This document shows, one piece after another, positions 35,275-44,498 of a stretch of DNA of 64,000 nucleotides. A program made the translations under genes and the position numbers. How positions within the stretch are numbered: the first letter of the stretch is position 1; each line of letters opens with the position of its first letter. The notes beneath the pieces are model-generated. The model did not search any database, was not told where the DNA came from, and was given only the letters and a program-made list of their open reading frames with translations. Source of the DNA: Pandoraea iniqua (lineage in GTDB: Bacteria; Pseudomonadota; Gammaproteobacteria; Burkholderiales; Burkholderiaceae); contig NZ_CABPSF010000011.1 of the NCBI RefSeq assembly GCF_902459685.1, positions 1-64,000 of the forward strand, written 5' to 3'.

Positions 35275-35871
35275 ATGACCGACACGACGCCCCGCCAAGC
35301 CGACCATCCGATCGACCCACAATTCGTGGCCCGCTGGTCGCCGCGCGCGTTCACCGATGAAACGCTGCCGGAAGCCACCCTGAACACGTTCTTCGAAGCC
35401 GCCCGCTGGGCGCCGTCGGCCTACAACGCGCAACCGTGGCGCTTTGTGTATGCCCGTCGCGGCACGCCGCACTGGGAAAAGTTCGTCGGCTTTCTCAACG
35501 AGTTCAATCAAAGCTGGGCCAAGCATGCGGCCGCCATCGTCATCGTGATCTCGAAGTCGACGCTGACGCCCCCGGGCTCGCAGCAGGAAGTGCCGGCACC
35601 GACGCACGCGCTCGACACGGGCGCCGCGTGGGGTTACCTCGCCCTGCAAGCCTCGCTCTCGGGCTGGGCAACGCACGCCATGGCCGGTATCGAGCACGAC
35701 AAGATCCGTAACGAACTCGACCTGTCGTCGAAGTACACGATTGAAGCCGCCGTCGCCATCGGCCGCCCGGGCGACCCCGCCACGCTGCCGGAAGGCCTGC
35801 GTTCGCGCGAAGTGCCGAGCCCGCGTGAGCCGCTCGCGAAGATTGCCGCCGAAGGCCGCTTCGCGTTCTAA
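35275..35871 (+). CDS. nitroreductase family protein
   Basis: 198-residue FMN oxidoreductase. The opening FVARWSPRAFTDETLPEATLNTFFEAARWAPSAYNAQPWRFVYA has the FMN-phosphate-binding R-S-x-R/R-W-S-P-R and the APSAYNAQPW block; the C-terminal part has AAVAIGRPGDPATLPEGL. It probably reduces nitroaromatic or quinone-like compounds with NAD(P)H. Divergent from the LysR regulator. A terminator follows. Confidence 0.9.
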   Translation: MTDTTPRQADHPIDPQFVARWSPRAFTDETLPEATLNTFFEAARWAPSAYNAQPWRFVYARRGTPHWEKFVGFLNEFNQSWAKHAAAIVIVISKSTLTPPGSQQEVPAPTHALDTGAAWGYLALQASLSGWATHAMAGIEHDKIRNELDLSSKYTIEAAVAIGRPGDPATLPEGLRSREVPSPREPLAKIAAEGRFAF

Positions 35872-35889
35872 AGCGCATCGCCTGATGGA

Positions 35890-35927
35890 AAAAACCCCGC
35901 CGGGTCTTTCGAACCGGCGGGGTTTTT
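35890..35927 (+). terminator. intrinsic terminator after the nitroreductase gene
   Basis: AAAAACCCCGCCGG pairs with CCGGCGGGGTTTTT over 14 bp with a short loop and ends in TTTTTC. It lies between convergent genes and is usable from both directions. Confidence 0.95.
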
Positions 35928-35962
35928 CTTTGACAGCGACTGCCTGAGCGTCGATCAGCGGA

Positions 35963-37447
35963 TCACGATGCCGACGGCTGCGGCTCCCAGCCACCGCCCA
36001 GTGCACGATACAACGCCACGTGATTGACGAGCACGCGCTGCTTCACGTCGATCAACTGCTGCGCCGCCTGAAACTCGCTGCGCTGCGCATCGAGCAGTTC
36101 GAGGTAGCTCGCCACGCCGTTCACATAACGGCGCTTAGCCAGCCGCAGCCGCTCGCGCTCGCCATCCGATACGCGTTTCTGCGCCTGAAACTGACGCGCC
36201 AGTTGCGTCTGTGCCGTCAGCGCATCGTCCACTTCGGAAAACGCCGTCTGGATGGTCTGCTCGTACGTGACCACGGCCATTTCCTTGCGCACTTCTGCAA
36301 GGTTCAGGCCCTGAATATTGCGGCCACCGTCGAAAATCGGCACGGTGATCTGCGGCAGGAACGACCAGACACCCGAGCCTGCACCGAACAGATCGGCAAA
36401 GCGCGTGCTGGCCGTGCCGATCTCCGTCGTGAGCTTGATCGACGGGAAGAACGCGGCGCGCGCCGCACCGATATTCGCATTGGTCGCACGCAACTGCGCT
36501 TCGGCACGGCGGATGTCCGGACGGCGCATCAGCAGCGACGACGGCAACCCTGCGGCCACCGGCACGACAAACGCGTCATCGAGCGTAGCAGCCGCTACCG
36601 GTCGCGTGCCGACGTCACCCGTGAGTACCTGCAACGCATGTACGACCTGACTGCGTTGGCGCTCCCGCTCGGCAAGGGCTGCACGCGCGACTTCGACCTG
36701 CGTCGTCTCGGTGTTCAGATCGAGATCGTCGACCAGACCTCGTTCGGCCCGCAGACGGATGACGCGAATGCCTTCTTCGCGCGCCGCCAGCACGTCGCGG
36801 GCATAAGAAATCTGTTCGCTGAGCGCCACCAGCCCGATGTACGACGTGGCGACCTCGGCGACCAGACTCACCTGCGCCGCGCGCTGCGCTTCCTCGCTGG
36901 CGAGATACTCCTGAAGCGCCGCGTCGCGCAGGCTGCGCACACGACCGAAGAAGTCGAGTTCGAACGCACTCACGCCCACCGTCGCACGCAAGTCGTTGGC
37001 GACGTAATTGCCCGTCGTGCCGCCGTTGCCGTCAGACGTCCCGGCATAACGCTGGCGGCCGAAGGCACCGCCTGCCTGCACGCTCGGCAGCAGGTTCGCG
37101 GCTTCGATGCCGTACAGCGCGCGCGCTTCCTGCACACGCAGCGAGGCCAACCGAAGGTCGCGATTCTGCACCAGTGCCTTGCGGATCAGCGCTTGCAGGC
37201 CCGGGTCGGTGAACACCTCGGCCCAATCGGCATCGGCCGTCGGGGCAGCCGTGAGTGCCGTCATCGAACTGAGCGACGCCGATGCCGGCACCGAACCGTC
37301 CGGCGAGGCCTCGTAAGTGGTCGGCATCGGTGCCGCCGGGCGCTCGTACGTCGGCGCCAGTGTGCAACCGGCTAGCAAGGCGAACAGCGCCAGACTGCCG
37401 ATGCGGCCCATGGTCATCCCGCTAACGCGGGGTCGAAACTTCTTCAT
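35963..37447 (-). CDS. outer-membrane efflux lipoprotein, NodT/OprM family
   Basis: 494 residues. Lipobox LFALLAGCTLAPTYERPAAP, then two OEP domains including WAEVFTDPGLQALIRKALVQNRDLRLASLRVQEARALYGIEAA and LLMRRPDIRRAEAQLRATNANIGAARAAFFPSIKL. This is the outer-membrane channel of the RND pump encoded upstream; its start overlaps the RND stop by 4 nt. It ends in ALYRALGGGWEPQPS, a common C terminus of this family. Confidence 0.93.
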   Translation of the reverse strand: MKKFRPRVSGMTMGRIGSLALFALLAGCTLAPTYERPAAPMPTTYEASPDGSVPASASLSSMTALTAAPTADADWAEVFTDPGLQALIRKALVQNRDLRLASLRVQEARALYGIEAANLLPSVQAGGAFGRQRYAGTSDGNGGTTGNYVANDLRATVGVSAFELDFFGRVRSLRDAALQEYLASEEAQRAAQVSLVAEVATSYIGLVALSEQISYARDVLAAREEGIRVIRLRAERGLVDDLDLNTETTQVEVARAALAERERQRSQVVHALQVLTGDVGTRPVAAATLDDAFVVPVAAGLPSSLLMRRPDIRRAEAQLRATNANIGAARAAFFPSIKLTTEIGTASTRFADLFGAGSGVWSFLPQITVPIFDGGRNIQGLNLAEVRKEMAVVTYEQTIQTAFSEVDDALTAQTQLARQFQAQKRVSDGERERLRLAKRRYVNGVASYLELLDAQRSEFQAAQQLIDVKQRVLVNHVALYRALGGGWEPQPSAS

Positions 37448-40400
37448 ACATTCCCCTCGGCGGCCGGCTTGACGTCAACCGCAGCGTCCGCCTGATTCGG
37501 ATTCGGCCGGCGCGCAAAGCGCCCGACCCACAGGAAAAACAACGGCACGAGGAAGATCGCCAGCACCGTGGCCGTCACGATCCCGCCCAACACCGCCACA
37601 CCGATCGCACGCTGTGCGCCCGAAGCGGGCCCTGTTGCGATGGCCAGCGGCACCACGCCGAAACCGAAGGCGAGCGAGGTCATCACGATCGGGCGCAGGC
37701 GCAGACGCGCGGCTTCCACCGCCGCATCGATCCAGCTCATGCCGTGCTTGACCAGATCGTTCGCCACTTCCACGATCAGAATCGCGTTCTTCGCCGACAA
37801 ACCGATGGTCGCAATCAAACCGACCTTGAAGTAGATGTCGTTCGGCATGCCAAGCAAGCTCACGGCACTCAACGCACCGATCACCCCCAGCGGCACCACC
37901 ATGATCACGGCCGCCGGAATGGCCCAGCTTTCATAGAGCGCCGCGAGTGCGAGAAACACCACCAGAATCGACAAGGCGAACAGCATCGGTGCCTGCGCGC
38001 CTGAAATGCGTTCCTCGCGCGACTGGCCGCTCCACTCGTAGCCGATGCCCTTCGGCATGTCGGCCATCAACTGCTCCATGCGCGCCATGGCTTCGCCACT
38101 GCTCTTGCCCGGTGCCGATTCCCCTTGCAGCGTGAACGACGGATAGCCGTTGTAGCGCTTGAACTGCGGCGCACCGAGCTTCCACTTGAGCGACACGAAA
38201 GACGACAGCGGCACCATTTCGCCGCTGGCGTTGCGCACGCGCAGATTGCCGACGTTCTCCGGCGACACGCGCTGACGGCCGTCGGCCTGCACGATCACAC
38301 GGCGGTTCTCCGCGCCGAGCATGAAGTCGCCCACGTAGTCGGAACCGAACATCGTCGCGAGCGTCGTGTTCACTTCGTCCATGCTCACCTTGAGCGCTTC
38401 CATCTTGCGACGGTCGAGCGTGACGTCGATCTGGGGCACGTCGCCCTGACCGGCGAAGATCACGTTCTTGAGCACCGGGTCTTCGACCGCCCGCTTGAGC
38501 AGTTGGTCACGCGCGGCGATGAGCGTTTCGTTGCCCACCCCGGCGCGGTCCTGCAAGCGCAGGCTGAAGCCGTTCGACGAGCCCAGCTCCGGCAGCGCCG
38601 GGCTGTTCATCGCGAGCACCATGCGGTCCGGCTGACCGCCGAATTTCGCATTCACGCGATCGACGATGGCATTCACGCCGTCGTGCTTCGATGTGCGCTC
38701 GTGCCAGTCTTTCAGCGTCACGAACAACATGCCGCCGCCCGGACCCGCACCGAACTCGTTCCAGCCGCCCAGCACGAAGACGTGTTTGACCGGCTCGTCC
38801 TTCATCAGATAGCTCTCGATACGCGTGAGCGCCGTCATCGCTTCGGGCAGCGTGGCGCCTTGCGGCTCCGAGGCCATGACCATGAAGCTGCCGGTGTCTT
38901 CCTCCGGAATGAAGGCCGACGGCAGGCGCATGAATGCCAGCGGCACCGCGATCAACACCACCGCGTAGACCACGATGGCGCGCCACGGACGACGCAGCGT
39001 ATTGCCGACCGTGCGCGTGTAGCGCTCGGTGCCCAATGCAAACGTGCGGTTGAACCAGCCGAAGAAACCTCGTTTCTCGTGATGATCGGCCGAGATCGGG
39101 CGCAACAACGTGGCGCACAACGCGGGCGTCAACGAGAGGGCGAGGAACGCCGAGAAGGTGATCGACACCGCGAGCGTGACCGCGAACTGGCGGTAGATAT
39201 TGCCCACCGCGCCCGAGAAGAACGCCATCGGCACGAACACCGTCACCAGCACGACCGTAATGCCCACGATGGCGCCGCTGATCTGCCGCATGGCCTTGAC
39301 CGTGGCGGCATAGGGCGGCAGCCCTTCTTCGACCATGATCCGCTCGGTGTTCTCGACCACGACGATGGCGTCGTCGACCAGAATACCGATGGCCAACACC
39401 ATGCCGAACATCGTGAGCGTATTGATCGAGTAGCCCAGCCCCAGCAGCACGCCACAGGTGCCAAGCAACGCGACCGGCACGACAAGCGTCGGGATCAGCG
39501 TGGCCCGCAGGTTCTGCATGAACAGATACATCACGAGGAACACGAGCACCACGGCTTCGAGCAAGGTCTTGAAGACCTTCTGGATCGACACCTTCACGAA
39601 CGACGCGGTTTCGTACGGGATCTGATACGACACCCCGGCCGGGAACAGGCTCGCCTGCTCGTCCATGACGGCACGCACGGCCTTCATCACTTCGATGGCA
39701 TTCGACCCAGCCGCGAGCTTGATGCCCATGGCCGTGGCCGGCAGACCGTCGACGCGCGACGAGTAGTTGTAATCCGACGCGCCCAACTCCACCCGCGCCA
39801 CATCGCCCAGCCGGATCGCCGAACCGTCGGCGCGCACGCGCAACGGAATATTGGCGAACTCCTCCGGTGTCGACAGCGCGCTGTCGGAGACGATGTTGGC
39901 GTTGATCGGCGCTGCCGTGGGCGTTGCCCCGGCACCGAGATCGCCGATGGTCACGCGTGCGTTGTAAGCACGCACACGCGAGACGATGTCGGAGGCGGTG
40001 AGATCGAGTGCCACCAGTTTGGAAGGATCGGGCCAGATGCGAATGGCCTTCTCCGTGCCCCAGAACTGCACCTGCCCGACACCGGGCACGCGCTTGAGCT
40101 GGTTCATGACCTGCGCCGCGGCGATTTCGCCGAGGTCGAACTCATCGACCGACGGATTGCTCGACGAGAGCGTGACCACCATCTGCACGTTATCGGCCGC
40201 GCGCTCGACTTTTACGCCGTAGCGACGCACGACTTCGGGCAGACGCGATTCGATGGTCTTCAGCCGGTTCTGCACTTCGACGGCGGCCAGATCGAGACTG
40301 GTGCCCTGTCGAAACGTCAGACTGATCGACGATTCGCCGTTGCCGCTCGATGCCGACATGTACATCAGTCCCGGCGCGCCGTTCATCTGGCGCTCGATCA

Positions 40401-40590
40401 CGGCAGTCACCGAATCTTCGACCACTTTGGCCGACGCGCCCGGATAGCTGCTCCAGATGCTGACCACAGGCGGCGCGATGTCGGGGTACTGCGCCACCGG
40501 CAGCGACCGGATCGACAACAGACCGACCAGCGTGATGATTAACGCGATCACCCAAGCGAATACCGGGCGATCGATAAAGAAACGAGCCAT
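37444..40590 (-). CDS. RND multidrug efflux inner-membrane transporter (HAE1 family)
   Basis: 1,048 residues, typical of AcrB-type pumps. The first helix is FFIDRPVFAWVIALIITLVG; the proton-relay aspartates are in the transmembrane segment GMVLAIGILVDDAIVVVENTERIM, and FxxFL-like DNLRATL. Both periplasmic porter domains (NANIVSDSALSTPEEFANIPLRVRADGSAIRLGDVARVELG is part of one) are intact. It exports diverse drugs using the proton gradient. Order of the operon is membrane fusion protein, pump, outer-membrane protein. The LysR gene at 42173 is divergent. Confidence 0.95.
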   Translation of the reverse strand: MARFFIDRPVFAWVIALIITLVGLLSIRSLPVAQYPDIAPPVVSIWSSYPGASAKVVEDSVTAVIERQMNGAPGLMYMSASSGNGESSISLTFRQGTSLDLAAVEVQNRLKTIESRLPEVVRRYGVKVERAADNVQMVVTLSSSNPSVDEFDLGEIAAAQVMNQLKRVPGVGQVQFWGTEKAIRIWPDPSKLVALDLTASDIVSRVRAYNARVTIGDLGAGATPTAAPINANIVSDSALSTPEEFANIPLRVRADGSAIRLGDVARVELGASDYNYSSRVDGLPATAMGIKLAAGSNAIEVMKAVRAVMDEQASLFPAGVSYQIPYETASFVKVSIQKVFKTLLEAVVLVFLVMYLFMQNLRATLIPTLVVPVALLGTCGVLLGLGYSINTLTMFGMVLAIGILVDDAIVVVENTERIMVEEGLPPYAATVKAMRQISGAIVGITVVLVTVFVPMAFFSGAVGNIYRQFAVTLAVSITFSAFLALSLTPALCATLLRPISADHHEKRGFFGWFNRTFALGTERYTRTVGNTLRRPWRAIVVYAVVLIAVPLAFMRLPSAFIPEEDTGSFMVMASEPQGATLPEAMTALTRIESYLMKDEPVKHVFVLGGWNEFGAGPGGGMLFVTLKDWHERTSKHDGVNAIVDRVNAKFGGQPDRMVLAMNSPALPELGSSNGFSLRLQDRAGVGNETLIAARDQLLKRAVEDPVLKNVIFAGQGDVPQIDVTLDRRKMEALKVSMDEVNTTLATMFGSDYVGDFMLGAENRRVIVQADGRQRVSPENVGNLRVRNASGEMVPLSSFVSLKWKLGAPQFKRYNGYPSFTLQGESAPGKSSGEAMARMEQLMADMPKGIGYEWSGQSREERISGAQAPMLFALSILVVFLALAALYESWAIPAAVIMVVPLGVIGALSAVSLLGMPNDIYFKVGLIATIGLSAKNAILIVEVANDLVKHGMSWIDAAVEAARLRLRPIVMTSLAFGFGVVPLAIATGPASGAQRAIGVAVLGGIVTATVLAIFLVPLFFLWVGRFARRPNPNQADAAVDVKPAAEGNV

Positions 40591-40592
40591 TG

Positions 40593-41867
40593 TTAGAGCG
40601 TCTCCGCTTTGGAGGCCGGTCCGGCACGCGCCGGATCGGATTCAAGTTTGGCTTGGGCTTCGGAGGTATCGGGCGTAGCCGCCGCAGCAGCGCTGGCAGG
40701 CTTGGCGGCAACCTTCGGCTCGCCGTCTGCCTTCACCTTGACCTGCATGCCCTCGGCGAACTGCGCCACGTTGTGCACGATCACCTGCTCGCCGCCCTTG
40801 AGGCCGTCGGTCACGAGCCAGTCGCGGCCCTCGATGGCTTCGGCGCGCACCTTGGTGTCGTGCACCTTGCCTTGCGCATCGACCACGCGGACAACCGCAC
40901 CATTTCCCGTACGAAGCAGCGACTCGCGCGGTACCCGCACGATGTTCGGATTGACCGCCCCCTGCATGCGCACCTGTACGAAAGCGCCGGGCAGCAGCAC
41001 GCCGTCAGGGTTCGGCAGCAGTGCGCGCATGGCGATGGTGTCGGTGCCCGGATCGACTGCGAGATCGGTAAAGAGCAGCTTGCCCGGCAGGTCGTATTCG
41101 CGGCCGTCGGGCAGCGTGACATGCACCTTCGGCGCGGCCGCTTCGTTGCCGTTCTGCAACTTGCCGGCGCGCAGATCGCGCGTCATGGCGTACACCTCGG
41201 CGGCCGGTTGCGAGAAGTTCACGTAGATCGGATCGATCTGCTCGACGCGCGTGAGCAACGTCGGCGAATCGAGACCGACCAACGCGCCTTCCGTGACCTC
41301 GGCACGACGCACGCGGCCCGCGATGGGCGAGACGACGCTCGTATAGCCAAGATTCAACTCGGCACGACGGACTTCGGCGCGTGCGGCGAGCACGTCGGCA
41401 CGCGTGCGGGCTTCTGCAGCACGTGATTCGGCGTCTTCGCGGGCGCTGATGGCGCGCTCTTCGAGCAGGCCGCGGTAACGCTCGATCTTGTCCTTGGCGG
41501 AGTCATGTTCGGCCTGTGCCTTGGCGAGCGCGCCGCGTGCGGCATCGAGCGCTGCCGAGAGCGGCTGCGGGTCGATGCGGAACAGCACGTCGCCACGCGC
41601 GACCTTCTGGCCTTCCTGATAACGACGCTCGATGACAACACCGCCAGCGCGCGCACGCACGTCGGCACTGCGGTAAGCCTCAAGGCGTCCCGGCTGCTGG
41701 GTCGTGAGTGGCTCGGCGCGACGTTCGACCGTGCGCACGACGGCTTCCGGCGTGGCGTCGGCTTTGTCTTCTTTGCCGCGATCCGTGCAGGCAGCGAGCA
41801 GGAGCAGGCCCGCGAGCGCGCCCGTTAGCATTCCGAAGCGGGTTCGGTATTCGATTTTCGATGACAT
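40593..41867 (-). CDS. RND efflux membrane fusion protein (AcrA/MexA type)
   Basis: 424 residues. Lipobox GLLLLAACTDRGKED, lipoyl and helical-hairpin domains (LEAYRSADVRARAGGVVIERRYQEGQKVARGDVLFRIDPQPL ... AKAQAEHDSAKDKIERYRGLLEERAISAREDAESRAAEARTRADVLAAR), barrel and membrane-proximal domains. Two nucleotides separate its stop from the pump start. The ATG at 41867 (MSSKIEYRTR) is preferred over one 8 codons upstream; neither has a strong ribosome-binding site. An inverted repeat lies in its upstream region. Confidence 0.92.
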   Translation of the reverse strand: MSSKIEYRTRFGMLTGALAGLLLLAACTDRGKEDKADATPEAVVRTVERRAEPLTTQQPGRLEAYRSADVRARAGGVVIERRYQEGQKVARGDVLFRIDPQPLSAALDAARGALAKAQAEHDSAKDKIERYRGLLEERAISAREDAESRAAEARTRADVLAARAEVRRAELNLGYTSVVSPIAGRVRRAEVTEGALVGLDSPTLLTRVEQIDPIYVNFSQPAAEVYAMTRDLRAGKLQNGNEAAAPKVHVTLPDGREYDLPGKLLFTDLAVDPGTDTIAMRALLPNPDGVLLPGAFVQVRMQGAVNPNIVRVPRESLLRTGNGAVVRVVDAQGKVHDTKVRAEAIEGRDWLVTDGLKGGEQVIVHNVAQFAEGMQVKVKADGEPKVAAKPASAAAAATPDTSEAQAKLESDPARAGPASKAETL

Positions 41868-42043
41868 GTAGAAACGTTGGATATACGACATCCGGTCGGG
41901 GGGGTGTCGACACGGCGTTGGGAGCGCTGCGTCGACCCGGTGGCAGGGCCGGCGATGGGGAACCGGGCATCTGCGTCTCTTTCATGGGTCGCCGTGGGTG
42001 GCAGGTGCGCGTTGCGCGAAAGGGTCTGAACCTGAGACCACCG

Positions 42044-42059
42044 GACCGGAGATCCGGTC
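42044..42059. promoter_or_regulatory. perfect inverted repeat in the pump-LysR divergent region
   Basis: GACCGGA-GA-TCCGGTC, 7-2-7. It lies between the divergently transcribed RND operon and the lysR gene and is a candidate LysR or other regulator site. No T-N11-A core is obvious within it. Confidence 0.4.
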
Positions 42060-42172
42060 GTCTGCCGCCTCGCCTGTTTCGGCGTTTCAATTCGGCGTTT
42101 CACTAGGAGAACCGCGATTCTGACCTGAAAACGATGTTAGAAAAAGTTGGAACCTATCTATAGAATGGATGG

Positions 42173-43045
42173 ATGAACTGGACAATTGAACAATTGCGCT
42201 ATTTTGTGGCGGCAGCCGAAGAGGGTTCGATATCGGCTGCCGCGCGTCGTCTGGGCAAGGCCCAGTCTGCGGTCAGCACGGCCATTGCCTTGCTCGAGGC
42301 CGATCTGGGGTTCGAACTGTTCGACCGCAGCCGCCGCAACGCCCGGCTGACCGATCAGGGCGACGTCATGTTGCTCGAAGCCAAAGAGTTGTTGCGTCAG
42401 GCCGAGGGGCTGAATCACCGGGCGAATGCGCTGGCGTATGGCGAGCAGCCGCAGCTCTCGCTCGCCATCGACGAAGCGTTGCCCTATCAGGCCGTGAGCG
42501 AGCTGGTTCGCGATCTCGCGCACCAATTCGCTTATCTGGAACTGACGCTGCTTAACGGCACGTCGACGGAAGTGGCGGAGTACGTGGAGAAGCAGCGCGC
42601 GGATATCGGCTTTCACGTCGACCGTGGCGCGATTTCGTCGGCGCTCGGGCACAAGTACGTGGGCTCCGCCGTGCAGGGCGTATTTGTGGCGGGCGACCAC
42701 CCGCTGGCCTTCCGCGATCATGTGACGCGCGGCGATCTGGCGAAATACCGGCAGATTCTGTTGCAGATGGGCGACTTCACGCCGTTGCAGTTGAGCCCGT
42801 CGATCTGGCGGGCGGATAGCTCGTACGTGATCGCCAGCATGGTGGTCGACAAGCTCGGCTGGGCCGTGCTGCCCATCGACATTGCCCAGTACGAAGACCT
42901 GCACGAATTGCGCTGCGACGACTTGGGATTGCCGCAGCTGCCCGTGCGTATGCTGTGGCGTTTTGGGAGAGAACCCAACGACGTGATGCGCTGGTGCGAA
43001 GGCCGATTTGGGGAATTACTGCGCGGCAGCGCCGCCACACCATAA
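42173..43045 (+). CDS. LysR family transcriptional regulator of the RND operon
   Basis: 290 residues. N-terminal helix-turn-helix WTIEQLRYFVAAAEEGSISAAARRLGKAQSAVSTAIALLEADLGFELFDRSRRNARLTDQG. The start ATG is 3 nt after GGATGG. The effector domain (LAIDEALPYQAVSELVRDLAHQFAYLELTLLNG) is unremarkable. Divergent from the tripartite pump operon, so it probably regulates it; in related Burkholderiaceae pumps the regulator is often LysR. A terminator follows. Confidence 0.9.
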   Translation: MNWTIEQLRYFVAAAEEGSISAAARRLGKAQSAVSTAIALLEADLGFELFDRSRRNARLTDQGDVMLLEAKELLRQAEGLNHRANALAYGEQPQLSLAIDEALPYQAVSELVRDLAHQFAYLELTLLNGTSTEVAEYVEKQRADIGFHVDRGAISSALGHKYVGSAVQGVFVAGDHPLAFRDHVTRGDLAKYRQILLQMGDFTPLQLSPSIWRADSSYVIASMVVDKLGWAVLPIDIAQYEDLHELRCDDLGLPQLPVRMLWRFGREPNDVMRWCEGRFGELLRGSAATP

Positions 43046-43048
43046 AAA

Positions 43049-43079
43049 CAATGGGCGGCGCACAAAGCGCCGCCCATTG
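43049..43079. terminator. bidirectional terminator between lysR and the phosphatase
   Basis: CAATGGGCGGCG pairs with CGCCGCCCATTG (12 bp) around CACAAAG, between two convergent genes. There is no clean T-run on either side, so its efficiency is uncertain. Confidence 0.7.
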
Positions 43080-43104
43080 CATTGAGGCTTACAAATTTAC
43101 CCGC

Positions 43105-44481
43105 TCACTTCGTCCCGACGTAAGCTTCCGGCGCGATAGCCTCCCGATCGATGACGCCAGCAGTCAGCGATTCGAACTGCGCCAACGTCAGCCACTCGGT
43201 GCCGGTGGACTTCGGTCGATAGACGGCCCGCAAGGGCGGATGCGCCTCGTCAAGCGGCACGAGATTGCGCGTCTGGTCGAGGCTCTGCGCCACGTACGAC
43301 ACGCGCACGAAACGCTTGCCGTCGCGCTGACGCACGAATCGCTCGAACATCAGCATGCCGCCCGGCACCACATCGTTCTCGCGATACGCCCCCAGCTTCC
43401 AGTCGAAACCGAGCATCGCGCGCACTTGCGAGATGTTGGTGTCGTGCGCCACGAACAGCGTCAGGCGCGCGGGCGGCGGCCCGCCCTTCACCGGCTTGGC
43501 CTTCGCCACACCCGGGCCCGATTCGATCGCGATGGCCACCTGACTCAGCAACTGCGAGGCACCGCGTCGCGCCAGATAAGGCGTGTGGTTGACGAGGTCG
43601 TACTTGGCGCTGCGCAGGCCCATCAGACGGATGACATCGTCTTCGCCCTTCACATGCCCGAAGGCGATGCGCTCGAGCGGCCAGCCATCCGCGTATTGCA
43701 TGCGAATGGTCTCGCTCATGCTCGCACCGACCGACACCGGCCCGGTCAGTCCGATCTTGCCGCTGTCCTTCACGCCCCACGCCTTCGCATACAGACCGCA
43801 GGTATCCGCACCCCGTTTCGCGGCGCAGTCCGCCGGTACACCGACCGCCGCGACCATCGCTGCGACATCCGCCTCATACTGCTTGCGCGCCAGTTCGGGT
43901 GAGCCGCCCATGGCTTGCAGAATGGCCGCGTTCGCCTGCTTCGGGTCGGGCGTGCCGAGGCCGATCTCTGCGCCATGAAACAGCGTGTCCAACGCGTTGG
44001 TGGTGTGCCGCACGGGCACACCGCAACCCGGGAACATACCGTCAAGCATCGCCTTGGCCGTCGCCTGTGTGCGTGCTGACGGGCTCGTCCAGACGAACGT
44101 GTCGGCCGCGCCTGCGCACGCCTCCTTGCCCAACAGCCCGGCGCGGTTCAGCGTCTGGCGCTCCCACGCGCCAAGCAACGTCACCGCCTTGTAGCCATGT
44201 GGCGTCAGTTGCCCATCAGCGACTTCGAAGGCGGGCCACGGTTGCGCAGACGCCGCGTCCATCTTGGGCGTGTCGGTTGCAGCGCGCACGCCATGACGCA
44301 TGACGATCACGGCGCGCTCCAGACGCATTCCTGACAGCGCCCATGCCTTGGCCGCCGACTCTGCGACCGGCGCACCCGCAGCATTCGCAACTGGCGACAA
44401 AAGCGCCGTCGTCAGGCCGCTGGCGATAACCACCGCCATCGCCGCCCACTTTCCGCCGCGATTCCGGCAATGTCGTTGCAT
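43105..44481 (-). CDS. periplasmic histidine acid phosphatase (AppA/Agp-like)
   Basis: 458 residues with a signal peptide (GKWAAMAVVIASGLTTALLSPVANA). The histidine acid phosphatase motif is VIVMRHGVRAATDTP, with R62, H63 and R66, and the distal proton donor motif is FVAHDTNIS. It should dephosphorylate organic phosphates in the periplasm (phytase or glucose-1-phosphatase class). The region between has the expected disulfide cysteines (CAGAADTFVWTSPSARTQATAK). Its start is only 17 nt from the end of the siderophore receptor gene, so it is probably the last gene of the tonB cluster, an uncommon pairing. Confidence 0.9.
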   Translation of the reverse strand: MQRHCRNRGGKWAAMAVVIASGLTTALLSPVANAAGAPVAESAAKAWALSGMRLERAVIVMRHGVRAATDTPKMDAASAQPWPAFEVADGQLTPHGYKAVTLLGAWERQTLNRAGLLGKEACAGAADTFVWTSPSARTQATAKAMLDGMFPGCGVPVRHTTNALDTLFHGAEIGLGTPDPKQANAAILQAMGGSPELARKQYEADVAAMVAAVGVPADCAAKRGADTCGLYAKAWGVKDSGKIGLTGPVSVGASMSETIRMQYADGWPLERIAFGHVKGEDDVIRLMGLRSAKYDLVNHTPYLARRGASQLLSQVAIAIESGPGVAKAKPVKGGPPPARLTLFVAHDTNISQVRAMLGFDWKLGAYRENDVVPGGMLMFERFVRQRDGKRFVRVSYVAQSLDQTRNLVPLDEAHPPLRAVYRPKSTGTEWLTLAQFESLTAGVIDREAIAPEAYVGTK

Positions 44482-44498
44482 GGATTTCCGTCTCCCGA

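Noticed and set aside
41996-42100. Possible RNA hairpin before the RND operon as a riboswitch
   Set aside because: Only one short inverted repeat is visible and nothing resembles a known aptamer.
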